DNA of 51,543 nt from JBNKHG01 sp050290225 (GCA_050290225.1 JBNKHG010000004.1:1-51543); one strand, 5' to 3'; shown: positions 17,244 to 25,542, counted from the first letter of the stretch. The notes: a model not told the origin generated them from the letters alone. Program-made: numbers and translations.

Positions 17244-18415
17244 ATGAAAGAAGCCGTTATTGTTTCCACCGCCCGCACTCCAATCGGCAAAGCCTTTCGC
17301 GGAGCCTTTAACAACACCAAATTCCCCATGCCATCAAGCACGCGGTCGAACGCTCCGGCCTTGAAGGGGGTGAAATCGATGACGTGATAGTCGGCTCGGT
17401 GCTCAACGCCGGCAGTGCCGGCATGAATATCGGTCGCATGGCACCGCTGGCGGCGGGCCTGCCCTATTCCGCTCCCGGCCAGACCATCGACCGCCAGTGC
17501 TCCTCAGGCCTGATGGCGATTGCCACCGCCGCCAAGCAGATTATGGTGGACGGCATGAACGTGGTCGTGGCCGGGGGCCAGGAAAATATTTCCGAAATCC
17601 AGCAGAAATATTTTGAGTGGGCCAGCAAGTGCCAGGATGAGAACGTCCTCAAGCACGCTAAGCACGCCTATATGCCCATGCTGATTACTGCCGAAAACGT
17701 TGCCCGAAAATACAACATCTCCCGCGATGCCCAGGACGAGTACGCCCTGTCTTCACAGCAACGCACGGCGGCGGCGCAGGTAGCGGGCAAGTTTGACGAT
17801 GAAATTATCCCCCTGACCACCACCAAGGCCGTGGTCAACAAAGAGACCAAAGCTGTGTCCTACGAAGAGGTGACCCTCAGACAGGACGAAGGAAACCGCC
17901 CCTCCACCGCCCTGGAAAGCCTGCAGAGCCTGGACCCGGTGGTTGACGGCGGCTGCATTACTGCCGGCAACGCCAGCCAGCTCTCCGACGGTGCTTCCGC
18001 CTGTGTCGTGATGGACAGCAAACTGGCCGAGCAGCGTGGTCTGGTCCCCCTCGGCATCTACCGCGGCATGATGGTCGCCGGTAACGAGCCGGAAGAGATG
18101 GGGATCGGACCGATCTATGCCGTGCCGAAACTGCTGAAGGCCAATGGCCTCACCGTTGGCGATATCGGCCTGTGGGAACTAAACGAAGCCTTTGCCTGCC
18201 AGGCACTCTACTGCCGTGACCACCTGGGTATCGACCCGGAAATCTACAACGTCAACGGCGGCGGCATTTCCGTCGGCCATCCCTACGGCATGACCGGCGC
18301 CCGCCTGGTAGGCCACGCCTTGATCGAAGGCAAGCGCCGCGGTGTCAAATACGTGGTGATCACTATGTGTGTGGGCGGTGGTATGGGGGCGGCCGGTCTG
18401 TTTGAAGTAGCCTAG
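17244..18415 (+). pseudogene. acetyl-CoA acyltransferase (thiolase, FadA-type) with N-terminal frameshift
   Basis: ATG 17244 begins a normal thiolase N-terminus (VIVSTARTPIGKAFRG) that runs to NNTK at 17321. The frame then shifts: only 5 nt separate it from the HAIKHAVE segment, where other thiolases have about six codons. This fits a deletion of about 13 bp and leads to a stop at 17385-17387. The other frame continues to 18415 with all catalytic features: DRQCSSG, NEAFACQ, GGGISVGHPYG and CVGGGMG. Thiolases make the last C-C cleavage of beta-oxidation. GTG 17384 overlaps the stop and could give a 343-aa remnant lacking about 46 residues. An assembly error remains possible. Confidence 0.85.
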
Positions 18416-18490
18416 GAGTCTTTCAATTTGATAATGACGCATTAACTCCGCGAATCCACTGCGATGTCAGGCCTGAGTGTCAATAAAACT

Positions 18491-18514
18491 GCGGGTGCGA
18501 GCGGCGGCGCCCGC
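18491..18514 (+). terminator. weak hairpin after the thiolase gene
   Basis: GCGGGTGC (18491-18498) pairs with GCGCCCGC (18507-18514), with one G-T wobble and an 8-nt loop. It is followed by AAAACAATAATC rather than a T-tract. It could mark the end of the beta-oxidation transcript, but intrinsic termination is unproven. Confidence 0.3.
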
Positions 18515-18577
18515 AAAACAATAATCTTTGCAGTTCGCTGATGAGCCCCCACCCACACCAAAAACCTCAAAAATATT

Positions 18578-18606
18578 TTGTATCGTGTATCGATACTAGA
18601 TACAAT
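18578..18606 (+). promoter_or_regulatory. higBA promoter/operator
   Basis: A sigma70-type promoter, TTGTAT (18578-18583), 17 bp, TACAAT (18601-18606), lies inside a 28-bp dyad. TTGTATC (18578-18584) is the inverse of GATACAA (18599-18605), with the self-palindrome TATCGATA at its centre (18588-18595). An antitoxin bound here would cover both promoter boxes. This fits autoregulation by the HigA-like antitoxin. Confidence 0.75.
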
Positions 18607-18631
18607 GAAGTCACGGTTCGAGGGAACGGAC

Positions 18632-18910
18632 ATGATCAAAAGCATCAAGCACAAAGGGCTAAAGCAGTTTTTCGAAACTGGCAGCACTAAAGGCGTTAAA
18701 GCCGAACACGCCAAGCGACTGACTGCAAGGCTGACTGTGCTCAATGCCGCCACCTCGCTGGACGACATTGCCCTGGCCAGCTGGAACCTTCACCCACTGT
18801 CCGGTGAACTGCAGGGCCACTACGCCATCAACATAAGCGGCAACTGGCGGCTGTTTTTCACATTTGAAGATGGCGATGTTTATCTGCTCGACTACGGCGA
18901 CTACCATTAA
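18632..18910 (+). CDS. higB: HigB-like type II toxin (RelE superfamily)
   Basis: I take ATG 18632 (92 aa), preceded by GAGGG at 8 bp. The frame also opens at TTG 18578, inside the promoter. The protein matches HigB/YoeB-like mRNA interferases: KGLKQFFETGSTKG, then LHPLSGELQGHYAINISGNW and a C-terminal RLFFTFEDGDVYLLDYGDYH. HigB toxins cleave mRNA in the ribosome. The order toxin then antitoxin, unusual for most toxin-antitoxin systems, is characteristic of higBA. The antitoxin gene starts 11 bp downstream. Confidence 0.9.
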   Translation: MIKSIKHKGLKQFFETGSTKGVKAEHAKRLTARLTVLNAATSLDDIALASWNLHPLSGELQGHYAINISGNWRLFFTFEDGDVYLLDYGDYH

Positions 18911-18921
18911 AGAGGCCCGCC

Positions 18922-19191
18922 ATGACTATGCACAACCCTTCTCACCCCGGTGAGATTTTGCGGATTACCCTGATCGAGGACGAGGACGGGAACAAAATTG
19001 AGAGCGTGGCCAGCGTGGCCGAGCGGCTGGGCTACACACGCAACACGTTAAACAGGGTGATCAATGGCAGTGCATCGCTTACCCCGGCCATGGCTGTCGC
19101 ACTGGAGCAACAGGGGCATGGCTCGGCGGAATTTTGGCTCAACCTGCAAATGGCCTATGACCTGTTTCATCTGCGCCAGGGAGCCGCGTAG
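18922..19191 (+). CDS. higA: HigA-like antitoxin (XRE-type)
   Basis: The 89-residue protein begins MTMHNPSHPGEILR, the typical HigA opening. It contains an XRE helix-turn-helix (about 30-65, AERLGYTRNTLNRVINGSASLTPAMAVAL cut into VAERLGYTRNTL and GSASLTPAMA segments). It ends with the family's EFWLNLQMAYDL. AGAGG lies 6 bp before the ATG. It should neutralise the upstream toxin and bind the dyad at 18578-18605. The pair sits between the beta-oxidation genes and the tRNA-His gene. Confidence 0.9.
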   Translation: MTMHNPSHPGEILRITLIEDEDGNKIESVASVAERLGYTRNTLNRVINGSASLTPAMAVALEQQGHGSAEFWLNLQMAYDLFHLRQGAA

Positions 19192-19248
19192 AACAAAAGA
19201 CAAGGTTACACCCCGGGAAGCGGTGGTATTGATTTTTGAGGGGGAAAA

Positions 19249-19325
19249 TGGGGTGGCTGAGGGGACTTGAACCCCCGACGACTGGAATCACAATCCAGGG
19301 CTCTACCAACTGAGCTACAGCCACC
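19249..19325 (-). tRNA. tRNA-His (GTG)
   Basis: A complete minus-strand cloverleaf. The extra 5' G pairs with C73 (GGTGGCTG/CAGCCACC) and CCA is encoded. The anticodon stem CTGGA/TCCAG surrounds TTGTGAT, giving GTG. It is the last gene of the Pro-Arg-His array. Confidence 0.97.
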
Positions 19326-19417
19326 ATTGCAGAGCGATATCCTATCCTAAAGCGCGCCTCCTGGCACTCCTGATTTTAACCAGTTTCTTCAGATCCCGAA
19401 GAGTCAGTAGCACCAGA

Positions 19418-19494
19418 TGGCACGCCCGGCAGGATTCGAACCTGCGGCCATCCGCTTAGAAGGCGGATGCTCTATCCAACTGAGCTACGGGCGC
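19418..19494 (-). tRNA. tRNA-Arg (TCT)
   Basis: A complete 77-nt minus-strand cloverleaf. GCGCCCG pairs with CGGGCGT, with one terminal wobble. The discriminator is G and CCA is encoded. The anticodon loop CTTCTAA gives TCT. It lies 32 bp after tRNA-Pro and 92 bp before tRNA-His. Confidence 0.97.
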
Positions 19495-19526
19495 ATGGGT
19501 ATGAGCCTAAACTCCTGGGCTGAAAC

Positions 19527-19603
19527 TGGTCGGAGTGGAGGGATTCGAACCCCCGACATCCTGCTCCCAAAGCAGGCGCGCTACCAGGCTGCGCTACACT
19601 CCG
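19527..19603 (-). tRNA. tRNA-Pro (TGG)
   Basis: A complete 77-nt minus-strand cloverleaf. CGGAGTG pairs with CACTCCG, the discriminator is A and CCA is encoded. The anticodon loop TTTGGGA gives TGG. It is the first gene of the Pro-Arg-His unit. Confidence 0.97.
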
Positions 19604-19642
19604 ATCACCGGGACCGAAGCGGCCTCGTTTCAGGAGGTGCGC

Positions 19643-19671
19643 ATAATACCCATGCCCCCAGCCCCCGTCAA
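19643..19671 (-). promoter_or_regulatory. promoter of the tRNA-Pro-Arg-His unit
   Basis: On the minus strand TTGACG (19666-19671), a 17-bp spacer and TATTAT (19643-19648) form a near-consensus sigma70 promoter. It lies about 40 bp before tRNA-Pro. A G+C-rich stretch GCGCACC follows the -10, as in stringently controlled stable-RNA promoters. Confidence 0.75.
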
Positions 19672-19868
19672 CGGAAAACATGGCCTATTTGCCAATTAAT
19701 GCAAGCAGACCAACCACTTAGGCCGGTTTCTTCAATATGCCGTCATTCGCGAGATTGGGCTAAATATGCCCGCACCTGCATATTGGCGCCCGTTCGCTGC
19801 TGTGGGACAATACGCGCCCTTAATTTCAGGCCCCTAACACACCCCAAATGCAGAGGAATCCCACACCC

Positions 19869-20714
19869 ATGTCCGCACTGGTACTCGACGGCAAGGCACT
19901 GGCCCAGAAAACGGAAGAAGAGCTGTCCCGGCGTGTAGCCGCGCTCAAGGCCAACGGCGGCCAGACGCCGATCCTGGCAACCATCCTGGTGGGCGACGAC
20001 CCCGCCTCCGCCACCTACGTAAAGATGAAGGGCAACGCCTGCGCCCGCATCGGTATGGAATCCAAGCGGGTGGAAATGCCCGCCTCCACCACCACTGAAG
20101 AGCTGCTGGCCAAGATCCGGGAACTGAACGAAAACCCCAATGTGCACGGCATCCTGCTGCAGCACCCGGTGCCCGGCCAGATCGACGAACGCGCCTGTTT
20201 TGACGCCATCGACCTGACTAAGGATGTAGACGGCGTCACCTGCCTCGGTTTCGGCCGCATGAGCATGGGCGAGGAAGCTTACGGCTGCGCCACACCCAAG
20301 GGCATTATGCGCCTGCTCGAGGCCTACGATATCGAACTGGAGGGCAAGCACGCGGTGGTTGTGGGCCGCAGCCCCATTCTCGGCAAGCCGATGGCGATGA
20401 TGCTGCTGAACGCCAACGCCACCGTGACTGTCTGTCACTCCCGCACCAGGAACCTGCCCGAACTGATCAGGCAGGCCGATATTGTGGTGGGCGCCGTCGG
20501 CAAACCGGAATTTATCAAGGCCGAGTGGATCAAGGACGGCGCCGTAGTAGTGGACGCCGGTTATCACCCAGGCGGTGTCGGCGACATTGAACTGGAGCCG
20601 CTAAAGGAGCGCGCAGCCGCCTACACCCCGGTCCCCGGCGGGGTCGGTCCCATGACCATCAATACCCTGATCTACCAGTCGGTGGCATCGGGCGAAGCCA
20701 AAATCGGCCAATAA
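19869..20714 (+). CDS. folD: bifunctional methylenetetrahydrofolate dehydrogenase / cyclohydrolase
   Basis: I choose ATG 19869 (281 aa), preceded by AGAGGA. An upstream ATG at 19848 would put seven unusual residues in front. The family motifs are clear: ATILVGDDPASATYVKMK, the catalytic lysine segment, GILLQHPVPGQID, DVDGVTCLGFGRM, VVVGRSPILGKPMAM and PVPGGVGPMT. FolD interconverts 5,10-methylene-, methenyl- and 10-formyl-tetrahydrofolate with NADP+. Length and motif order are standard. It is divergent from the tRNA array, an arrangement also known in pseudomonads, and ends at a strong terminator. Confidence 0.97.
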   Translation: MSALVLDGKALAQKTEEELSRRVAALKANGGQTPILATILVGDDPASATYVKMKGNACARIGMESKRVEMPASTTTEELLAKIRELNENPNVHGILLQHPVPGQIDERACFDAIDLTKDVDGVTCLGFGRMSMGEEAYGCATPKGIMRLLEAYDIELEGKHAVVVGRSPILGKPMAMMLLNANATVTVCHSRTRNLPELIRQADIVVGAVGKPEFIKAEWIKDGAVVVDAGYHPGGVGDIELEPLKERAAAYTPVPGGVGPMTINTLIYQSVASGEAKIGQ

Positions 20715-20723
20715 GGCACTGTG

Positions 20724-20751
20724 AAAAGGCCAGCGCAAGCTGGCCTTTTTT
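20724..20751 (+). terminator. intrinsic terminator after folD
   Basis: GGCCAGC (20728-20734) and GCTGGCC (20739-20745) enclose a GCAA tetraloop. They are flanked by AAAA and a run of T (20746-20751). The A and T flanks can pair, so it may work in both directions. Confidence 0.9.
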
Positions 20752-20761
20752 CTTTCCGGTC

Positions 20762-21535
20762 ATGACTGAAACACTGCCCATTCTCTATCGCGATTCGGAT
20801 TTTATTGCGGTTAATAAGCCCAGCGGCCTGCTGGTTCACCGCAGTATGATCGATCGCCATGAAACCCGCTTTGCGTTGCAAATCCTGCGCGACCAGATTG
20901 GCCAACGGGTCTACCCGCTGCACCGGCTTGATAAACCCACCTCCGGGGTACTGCTGTTTGCCCTCTCACCGCAAGCGGCCAGGGACGCCAGTGAACTCTT
21001 TGCCCGCGACGCACTGCAAAAAACCGCACTGCAAAAAACCTATGTGGCGGTTACCCGCGGCTATACCCCGGAATCGGGATTGATCGACCATCCGTTGAAG
21101 GAAGAACTGGATAAGATAAGCGACAGGCGGGCCCAACCGGACAAACCCGCCCAAGAGGCGGTCACAACCTTTGAGCGCCTGGCGACCGCTGAACTGCCAC
21201 TGGCCATAGATCGCTACCCCCAGAGCCGCTTTTCCCTGGTGCAGTGCCGACCGCTGACCGGCCGCAAACACCAGATCCGCCGACACCTGAAGCATATCAG
21301 CCACCCCATCATCGGCGATGCCAAACACGGCAAGGGTGTCTATAACCGCTATTTCAAGAATCAGTTTGGCGCTGGCCGGCTGCTGCTCAGTGCGACGGAA
21401 TTGGATTTTGCGCACCCCTACAGCGGCCGGGAAATTCACATTAGCGCACCTCTCGACGCCAGTTTCCGCCGCCTGTTGGAACGCTTCGACTGGTGTACAG
21501 CGGTGCCCGCCGGCTGGATTGACGACCCGGCATAG
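20762..21535 (+). CDS. truC: tRNA pseudouridine(65) synthase TruC
   Basis: The 257-residue RluA-superfamily enzyme opens with ILYRDSDFIAVNKPSGLLVHRS. It carries the catalytic aspartate in HRLDKPTSGVLLF, then EELDKISDRRAQ and LTGRKHQIRRHLKHISHPIIGD. These are hallmarks of TruC, which makes pseudouridine at U65 of certain tRNAs. An oddity: 15 bp (GCACTGCAAAAAACC) are duplicated in perfect tandem at 21011-21040, repeating ALQKT in the protein without breaking the frame. The ATG stands only 10 bp after the folD terminator and no clear ribosome binding site is visible. Confidence 0.92.
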   Translation: MTETLPILYRDSDFIAVNKPSGLLVHRSMIDRHETRFALQILRDQIGQRVYPLHRLDKPTSGVLLFALSPQAARDASELFARDALQKTALQKTYVAVTRGYTPESGLIDHPLKEELDKISDRRAQPDKPAQEAVTTFERLATAELPLAIDRYPQSRFSLVQCRPLTGRKHQIRRHLKHISHPIIGDAKHGKGVYNRYFKNQFGAGRLLLSATELDFAHPYSGREIHISAPLDASFRRLLERFDWCTAVPAGWIDDPA

Positions 21536-21708
21536 CTTGACGGTATTTAACCAGGGGGCATCCATTCACCCTCCAGCCCCTGGCACACGAGCATCACACG
21601 AGCATCAACCGGTACGCGACCAAACTCCCCCCGGATTTGAGGTATGATGGCGCCCATGAAAACCTGTAACCCTATTTTGCTCCCCGATCAGCAGCGGGAC
21701 TCCACCTG

Positions 21709-22401
21709 ATGCGCCTGGACAAATTTATCTGCAATGCCACCGACCTCTCCCGCTCCCAGGTACGCAAGGCGGTCAAGTCCGGCCTGGTCAGTATCAACGG
21801 CAACCACCAGGTACGGGTCAACGATCCGATTGCCGATGGCGATCAAGTCTGTCTCGACGGCGAGCCGGTGCAAACACCCGGGCACCGTTATTTTATGCTG
21901 CACAAACCCCTGGGCGTGGTCAGCGCCACCAAAGACAGCGACAATCCGACGGTGATCGACTTGCTGGATGAACCCAACAAGGATCGCCTGCAGATTGCCG
22001 GCCGCCTGGATATCGACACCACGGGCCTGGTTCTGATTACCGACGACGGCCAGTGGAATCACCGGGTGACGTCGCCGCGAAGGCAGTGTCACAAGACCTA
22101 CGCCGTCACCACAAACCGCGACATAGACCCGGAATCCGTGGCGCAGTTTGAACAGGGACTGTGGCTGGAAGGTGAAAAACGCCGCACCCTGCCCGCCACT
22201 CTGGAGCTGCTCTACAGCAACGAGGCCCGCCTCACCATCAGCGAAGGCAAGTACCATCAGGTCAAGCGCATGTTCGCCGCCACCGGTAACCATGTGGATG
22301 CCCTGCACCGGGAGCGTATCGGCGACATTGAACTTGATCCTGCGCTTGCCCCCGGCGAGTACCGCCCCCTGACCAGGGCTGAAATAGACAGCATTCAATA
22401 A
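21709..22401 (+). CDS. rsuA: 16S rRNA pseudouridine(516) synthase RsuA
   Basis: The 230-residue protein has an N-terminal S4 RNA-binding domain (about 1-60, MRLDKFICNATDLSRSQVRK). The synthase domain follows, with catalytic D101 in GRLDIDTTGLVLI and the RsuA pattern EGKYHQVKRMFAATGNHV. RsuA isomerises U516 of 16S rRNA. Size and motifs fit RsuA rather than RluB or RluE. The start ATG overlaps the stop of a 21-codon upstream frame as TGATG, and no good ribosome binding site precedes it. Coupled translation is therefore possible. Confidence 0.92.
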   Translation: MRLDKFICNATDLSRSQVRKAVKSGLVSINGNHQVRVNDPIADGDQVCLDGEPVQTPGHRYFMLHKPLGVVSATKDSDNPTVIDLLDEPNKDRLQIAGRLDIDTTGLVLITDDGQWNHRVTSPRRQCHKTYAVTTNRDIDPESVAQFEQGLWLEGEKRRTLPATLELLYSNEARLTISEGKYHQVKRMFAATGNHVDALHRERIGDIELDPALAPGEYRPLTRAEIDSIQ

Positions 22402-22454
22402 CCCAGCGAAAATTCAACGAACATTCTGAGAAAGCCCAAAGGAAAAACACCCGC

Positions 22455-23546
22455 ATGTCCGATGCCTGTCACCAGTGGCTTAGCGAACAATTACGACGCG
22501 CAACCCCTTCCGCTTCCGAAAGCAAGCAGTTGTGGCTTGCCGATGAGAACAGCCTCGACAGCCTCAACCTGATGACAGGCTGTGGAGAGACATTGGCGAT
22601 CATCTGCAACCGTTACGATATCGTCCAACCACTGCAGGCCGCAGGCCTGAATGCCACCTTTTCCGATTTCGACTTTGAGCCGATAGCCGATGACAGCCTA
22701 TCCGCCATCTACTACCGTGTCTCCAAGGAAAAGCCCGTGGTTCACCATATTATCAATCAGGCATTTCGCACGCTGACGCCCGGTGGACATTTGTATATCA
22801 CCGGTCAAAAAAATGACGGCACCAAAACCTATTGGGACAAAGCCCGCAAACTGTTTGGCGATGACAATCCCATTACCAAACACGGCACCTGTTATTCCGG
22901 AAGCCTGGCCAAAAGCCATAACCGTGATTTTGCCGAGAAGAATCACCTGTGGCTGGATACCCAGGATTACCCATCGCTACGTCCAATCGAGGAAACCCGC
23001 ACCCCCGCCGGCCAGGCGTTGACCCTGATCAGCAAGCCCGGACTCTTTGGCTGGAACAAGATCGATCAGGGCAGCGCATTTCTGGCTGAGCACCTGCCGG
23101 ACTTTGTCGCCTCCCTGCAGTCGCCCCCCGAAAGACTGCTGGACCTGGGTTGCGGTTACGGTTACCTCACCCTGATGAGCAATGACCTGCCACTGGCACA
23201 GCGCACCGCCACCGACAATAATGCCGCCGCCCTGCTCGCCGCCCGGGAAAACTTCCACATCAACCAGATGGCAGTGGAATTAGTGGCCGATGACTGTGGC
23301 CAAAGCCTTGAAGGCCCATTCGACATAGTGCTCTGCAACCCGCCTTTCCACCAGGGTTTTAGCGTCGACGCTCGCCTGACCGGCAAATTCCTGCACCAGA
23401 CCCGGCGCCTGCTCACCCCTGCCGGCGCCGCCCTGTTTGTGGTAAACCGGTTTATTCCCCTGGAACGCAAGGCCGGGGACTTTTTTGGTCATGTCGATGT
23501 GTTCGCGGAAAACCGCAGCTTTAAACTGGTTCGGCTTGCCGCCTAA
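22455..23546 (+). CDS. RsmC/RlmG-family rRNA guanine N2-methyltransferase
   Basis: The 363-residue protein has a degenerate N-terminal methyltransferase-like half and a catalytic C-terminal half. The catalytic half has the SAM motif LLDLGCGYGYLTL and the substrate motif CNPPFHQGF. The linker SKPGLFGWNKIDQGSAFLAEHL is typical of RsmC (16S G1207) and resembles RlmG (23S G1835). Which guanosine it methylates cannot be settled by reading alone, though RsmC is the likelier call. AAGGAAAAA precedes the ATG. Its stop overlaps by 3 bp with that of the convergent spermidine-synthase-like gene. Confidence 0.87.
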   Translation: MSDACHQWLSEQLRRATPSASESKQLWLADENSLDSLNLMTGCGETLAIICNRYDIVQPLQAAGLNATFSDFDFEPIADDSLSAIYYRVSKEKPVVHHIINQAFRTLTPGGHLYITGQKNDGTKTYWDKARKLFGDDNPITKHGTCYSGSLAKSHNRDFAEKNHLWLDTQDYPSLRPIEETRTPAGQALTLISKPGLFGWNKIDQGSAFLAEHLPDFVASLQSPPERLLDLGCGYGYLTLMSNDLPLAQRTATDNNAAALLAARENFHINQMAVELVADDCGQSLEGPFDIVLCNPPFHQGFSVDARLTGKFLHQTRRLLTPAGAALFVVNRFIPLERKAGDFFGHVDVFAENRSFKLVRLAA

Positions 23547-24334
23547 CACCTGACCAACGCCCGGTTCACGGAGAAATTCAGGCGACAAGTGCGCCGATGG
23601 ATATTGAGCTCGGGGTAGGTTTGAAGTTCGTCCAGCAGATCCTGGCGCGAGGCGCTGCCGCGCAGAAAGGCGCCGATATGGTTTTCGTACAGTCGGGTCG
23701 TCAACTGGAAAGCCGTTTGAAACTGCCGACGGATACCGGGCTCATGAAAATACGCACATTGGCGCAGGCCGGCGCGGCTATCAAAATTCATCACCAATGT
23801 GCCCGCAGGCCCCAGAAGTCCGCCCAAAAGTGCCATCCAGTCACGGTCGGCCGCTATGGTACGCACCGGTTCGCCATCGGACTCTCCGAACAGGTCATCG
23901 ATGACCAGGTCGAAGGGAGGACCGCGATAGCGCCTGACCCACGCCACCGCATCCCCTTCCACCAGGCTCACATTGGGCTCCTCCACCTGAAAAAAGCGCC
24001 GCGCCACCCGCAGGTGGACCGGATTGAGCTCCACTCCCACCACCTGCTCCAGGTCCAAAAAATGATTGAGCTGGCCAATCACAGCGCCGCCACCGACCCC
24101 CAGCACCAGAACACGGTGAATCTCGCCCCGGGGCGAGAAGAACGCGGGCAACAGCAACAGGTCCCAGACACTGCCCCCCACGGGTCGGCGCGGGTTGTAT
24201 TGACTGTGGAATACGCCATCCGTATACAACCGCCGGGTATTGCCCGCCGAGCGCACCTCATAGGTGACGCCTCGGATATCGCGCTTCCAGAGTATTGTCA
24301 CGCTCGCTGTCCCCATGCCAGTGAAATCGGCCAC
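23543..24334 (-). CDS. spermidine synthase-like methyltransferase-fold protein
   Basis: The 263-residue protein has the SpeE-like Rossmann core: VLVLGVGGGAVIGQL, then VGVELNPVHLRVARRFF and EGDAVAW, followed by FDLVIDDLFGE. SpeE-type enzymes transfer aminopropyl groups from decarboxylated SAM, but the key active-site pattern of true SpeE is incomplete. Many such single-domain proteins are unassigned methyltransferase-fold members. The start is uncertain: GTG 24334 or ATG 24316, neither with a convincing ribosome binding site. Confidence 0.75.
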   Translation of the reverse strand: MADFTGMGTASVTILWKRDIRGVTYEVRSAGNTRRLYTDGVFHSQYNPRRPVGGSVWDLLLLPAFFSPRGEIHRVLVLGVGGGAVIGQLNHFLDLEQVVGVELNPVHLRVARRFFQVEEPNVSLVEGDAVAWVRRYRGPPFDLVIDDLFGESDGEPVRTIAADRDWMALLGGLLGPAGTLVMNFDSRAGLRQCAYFHEPGIRRQFQTAFQLTTRLYENHIGAFLRGSASRQDLLDELQTYPELNIHRRTCRLNFSVNRALVRC

Positions 24335-24456
24335 ATTATAGGTAAATTAACCCCGAAATCCCCCTTTTTCCGGCAACTACCGGAGTCTGGAGCGATGGCG
24401 TTCTAAAGGCCCCTCATTCTCACCTAACTCGCTGAATTTTTTTATAAAAAAAGGGG

Positions 24457-24485
24457 TTGACCAACGTCGACCTCCCCACTAAGAT
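24457..24485 (+). promoter_or_regulatory. promoter of tRNA-Asn
   Basis: TTGACC (24457-24462), a 17-bp spacer and TAAGAT (24480-24485) form a good sigma70 promoter. It ends about 30 bp before the tRNA. An A/T-rich tract just upstream could be an UP element. Confidence 0.75.
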
Positions 24486-24515
24486 ACGCGCCACTTCCAC
24501 AGAGGAAGTCGCCAC

Positions 24516-24591
24516 TCCGCCTTAGCTCAGTTGGTAGAGCAAATGACTGTTAATCATTGGGTCGCTGGTTCGAGCCCAGCAGGCGGAGCCA
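24516..24591 (+). tRNA. tRNA-Asn (GTT)
   Basis: A complete 76-nt cloverleaf. TCCGCCT pairs with AGGCGGA, the discriminator is G and CCA is encoded. The anticodon loop in ATGACTGTTAATCAT gives GTT. It is a single-gene unit with its own promoter and terminator. Confidence 0.97.
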
Positions 24592-24597
24592 AATAGC

Positions 24598-24636
24598 AAA
24601 AAGCCCTGTAAACGCAAGTTTACGGGGCTTTTTTTT
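24598..24636 (+). terminator. intrinsic terminator of tRNA-Asn
   Basis: A 13-bp stem (24601-24613 with 24618-24630) with one G-T wobble closes a GCAA tetraloop. Eight Ts run from 24629 to 24636. It begins about 10 bp after the tRNA. Confidence 0.93.
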
Positions 24637-24906
24637 GCTCGACTTTTTTGAGCTCGTCTTTATTTTACGCTTTTTGCGCTCGCGTATGGTAAATTGCGGC
24701 AAAGCTATTACTCTGCGAAAATCCTGTCGCTGCCAACCGACGGTTGTCGCAGATGTGCTATCAACTCTCTATCAATCTTCCAGCATCAAACCCAGCAAGG
24801 AAGCGAATGCACTGAGTTATTTTTATCGGTAAAAGCCTATCCTTTTACCATCTCCCCGGCGCCGAGAATTTCAACCTGCCTTTAAAGCCCCGACAAATGA
24901 ATACCG
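24637..24906. other. intergenic spacer without a recognised gene
   Basis: Between the tRNA-Asn terminator and the convergent barrel-protein stop the sequence is A/T-richer than its surroundings. Short open frames run through it, but none has a ribosome binding site or familiar content. I see no repeat or hairpin of note. Confidence 0.5.
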
Positions 24907-25524
24907 TCAGAAATTCATTTCCAAGGAAAAACGAACAGCCTCCAAGTCCAAGTCGTCAGCACCAAAATCCGTCCACTGTAATCGCGCTGCGTATTTGGGG
25001 TTAAAAGAATACTTTATGCCCAGCCCCCAAAAAGCATCACTCTCGGAGTCTGATCCCGACTCAAGCAACCCGCCTGCAGACGGATCCACCCCACCTGAAA
25101 TTTTTCGATCCATATCACTATAGGCGTACCCCAGCAATCCGAAAACGCTAAGTTTTTCCGCAAAAGGATATTCCACAAGCACACTCAAAGACATCCTACT
25201 GAATTCAACGTCTTCCCGGTTATTCACCGGTACAAATACACGTATATCCGGATCGAGGCGATACACTTCACTGACGTCATCGAAATCGGCATAACCGATT
25301 TCAAAAGAAAAATTCCGGTTGAGGTGGTATCCCACATAAAGCTCGACGAATTCAGCGTTATCTTTCAACCTCTGGCCGGGGAGGATGAACATGTCGAAAT
25401 CTGTTTCACCTTCATAGTCTGCGCTTCCATAACCTAATCCGCCATAGAAAGACGCGTTTTCGGCAGAGGCCACAGACGACAACAGGGATAAACTTAATAT
25501 CAATGCACATCCGGTTTTCTGCAT
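24907..25524 (-). CDS. OmpA-like outer membrane beta-barrel protein
   Basis: The 205-residue protein has a cleavable signal peptide (LILSLSLLSSVASA, cleavage about residue 21). Alternating amphipathic strands typical of small 8-stranded barrels follow, such as FVELYVGYHLNRNFSFEIGY, SLSVLVEYPFAEKLSVFGLL and DAFWGLGIKYSFNPKYAARL. It ends in a C-terminal phenylalanine (LEMNF), the usual signal for outer-membrane assembly. The fold fits the OmpA-like/porin_OmpL family without the peptidoglycan-binding domain. The function is unknown. GTGAGGAAACGAC precedes the ATG. Three perfect 14-bp repeats lie just upstream, in its leader or promoter. Confidence 0.85.
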   Translation of the reverse strand: MQKTGCALILSLSLLSSVASAENASFYGGLGYGSADYEGETDFDMFILPGQRLKDNAEFVELYVGYHLNRNFSFEIGYADFDDVSEVYRLDPDIRVFVPVNNREDVEFSRMSLSVLVEYPFAEKLSVFGLLGYAYSDMDRKISGGVDPSAGGLLESGSDSESDAFWGLGIKYSFNPKYAARLQWTDFGADDLDLEAVRFSLEMNF

Positions 25525-25542
25525 GTCGTTTCCTCACCTTAC

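Noticed and set aside
24557..24832. Plus-strand ORF running through tRNA-Asn and its terminator
   Set aside because: It begins inside the tRNA, crosses the terminator and has no ribosome binding site.
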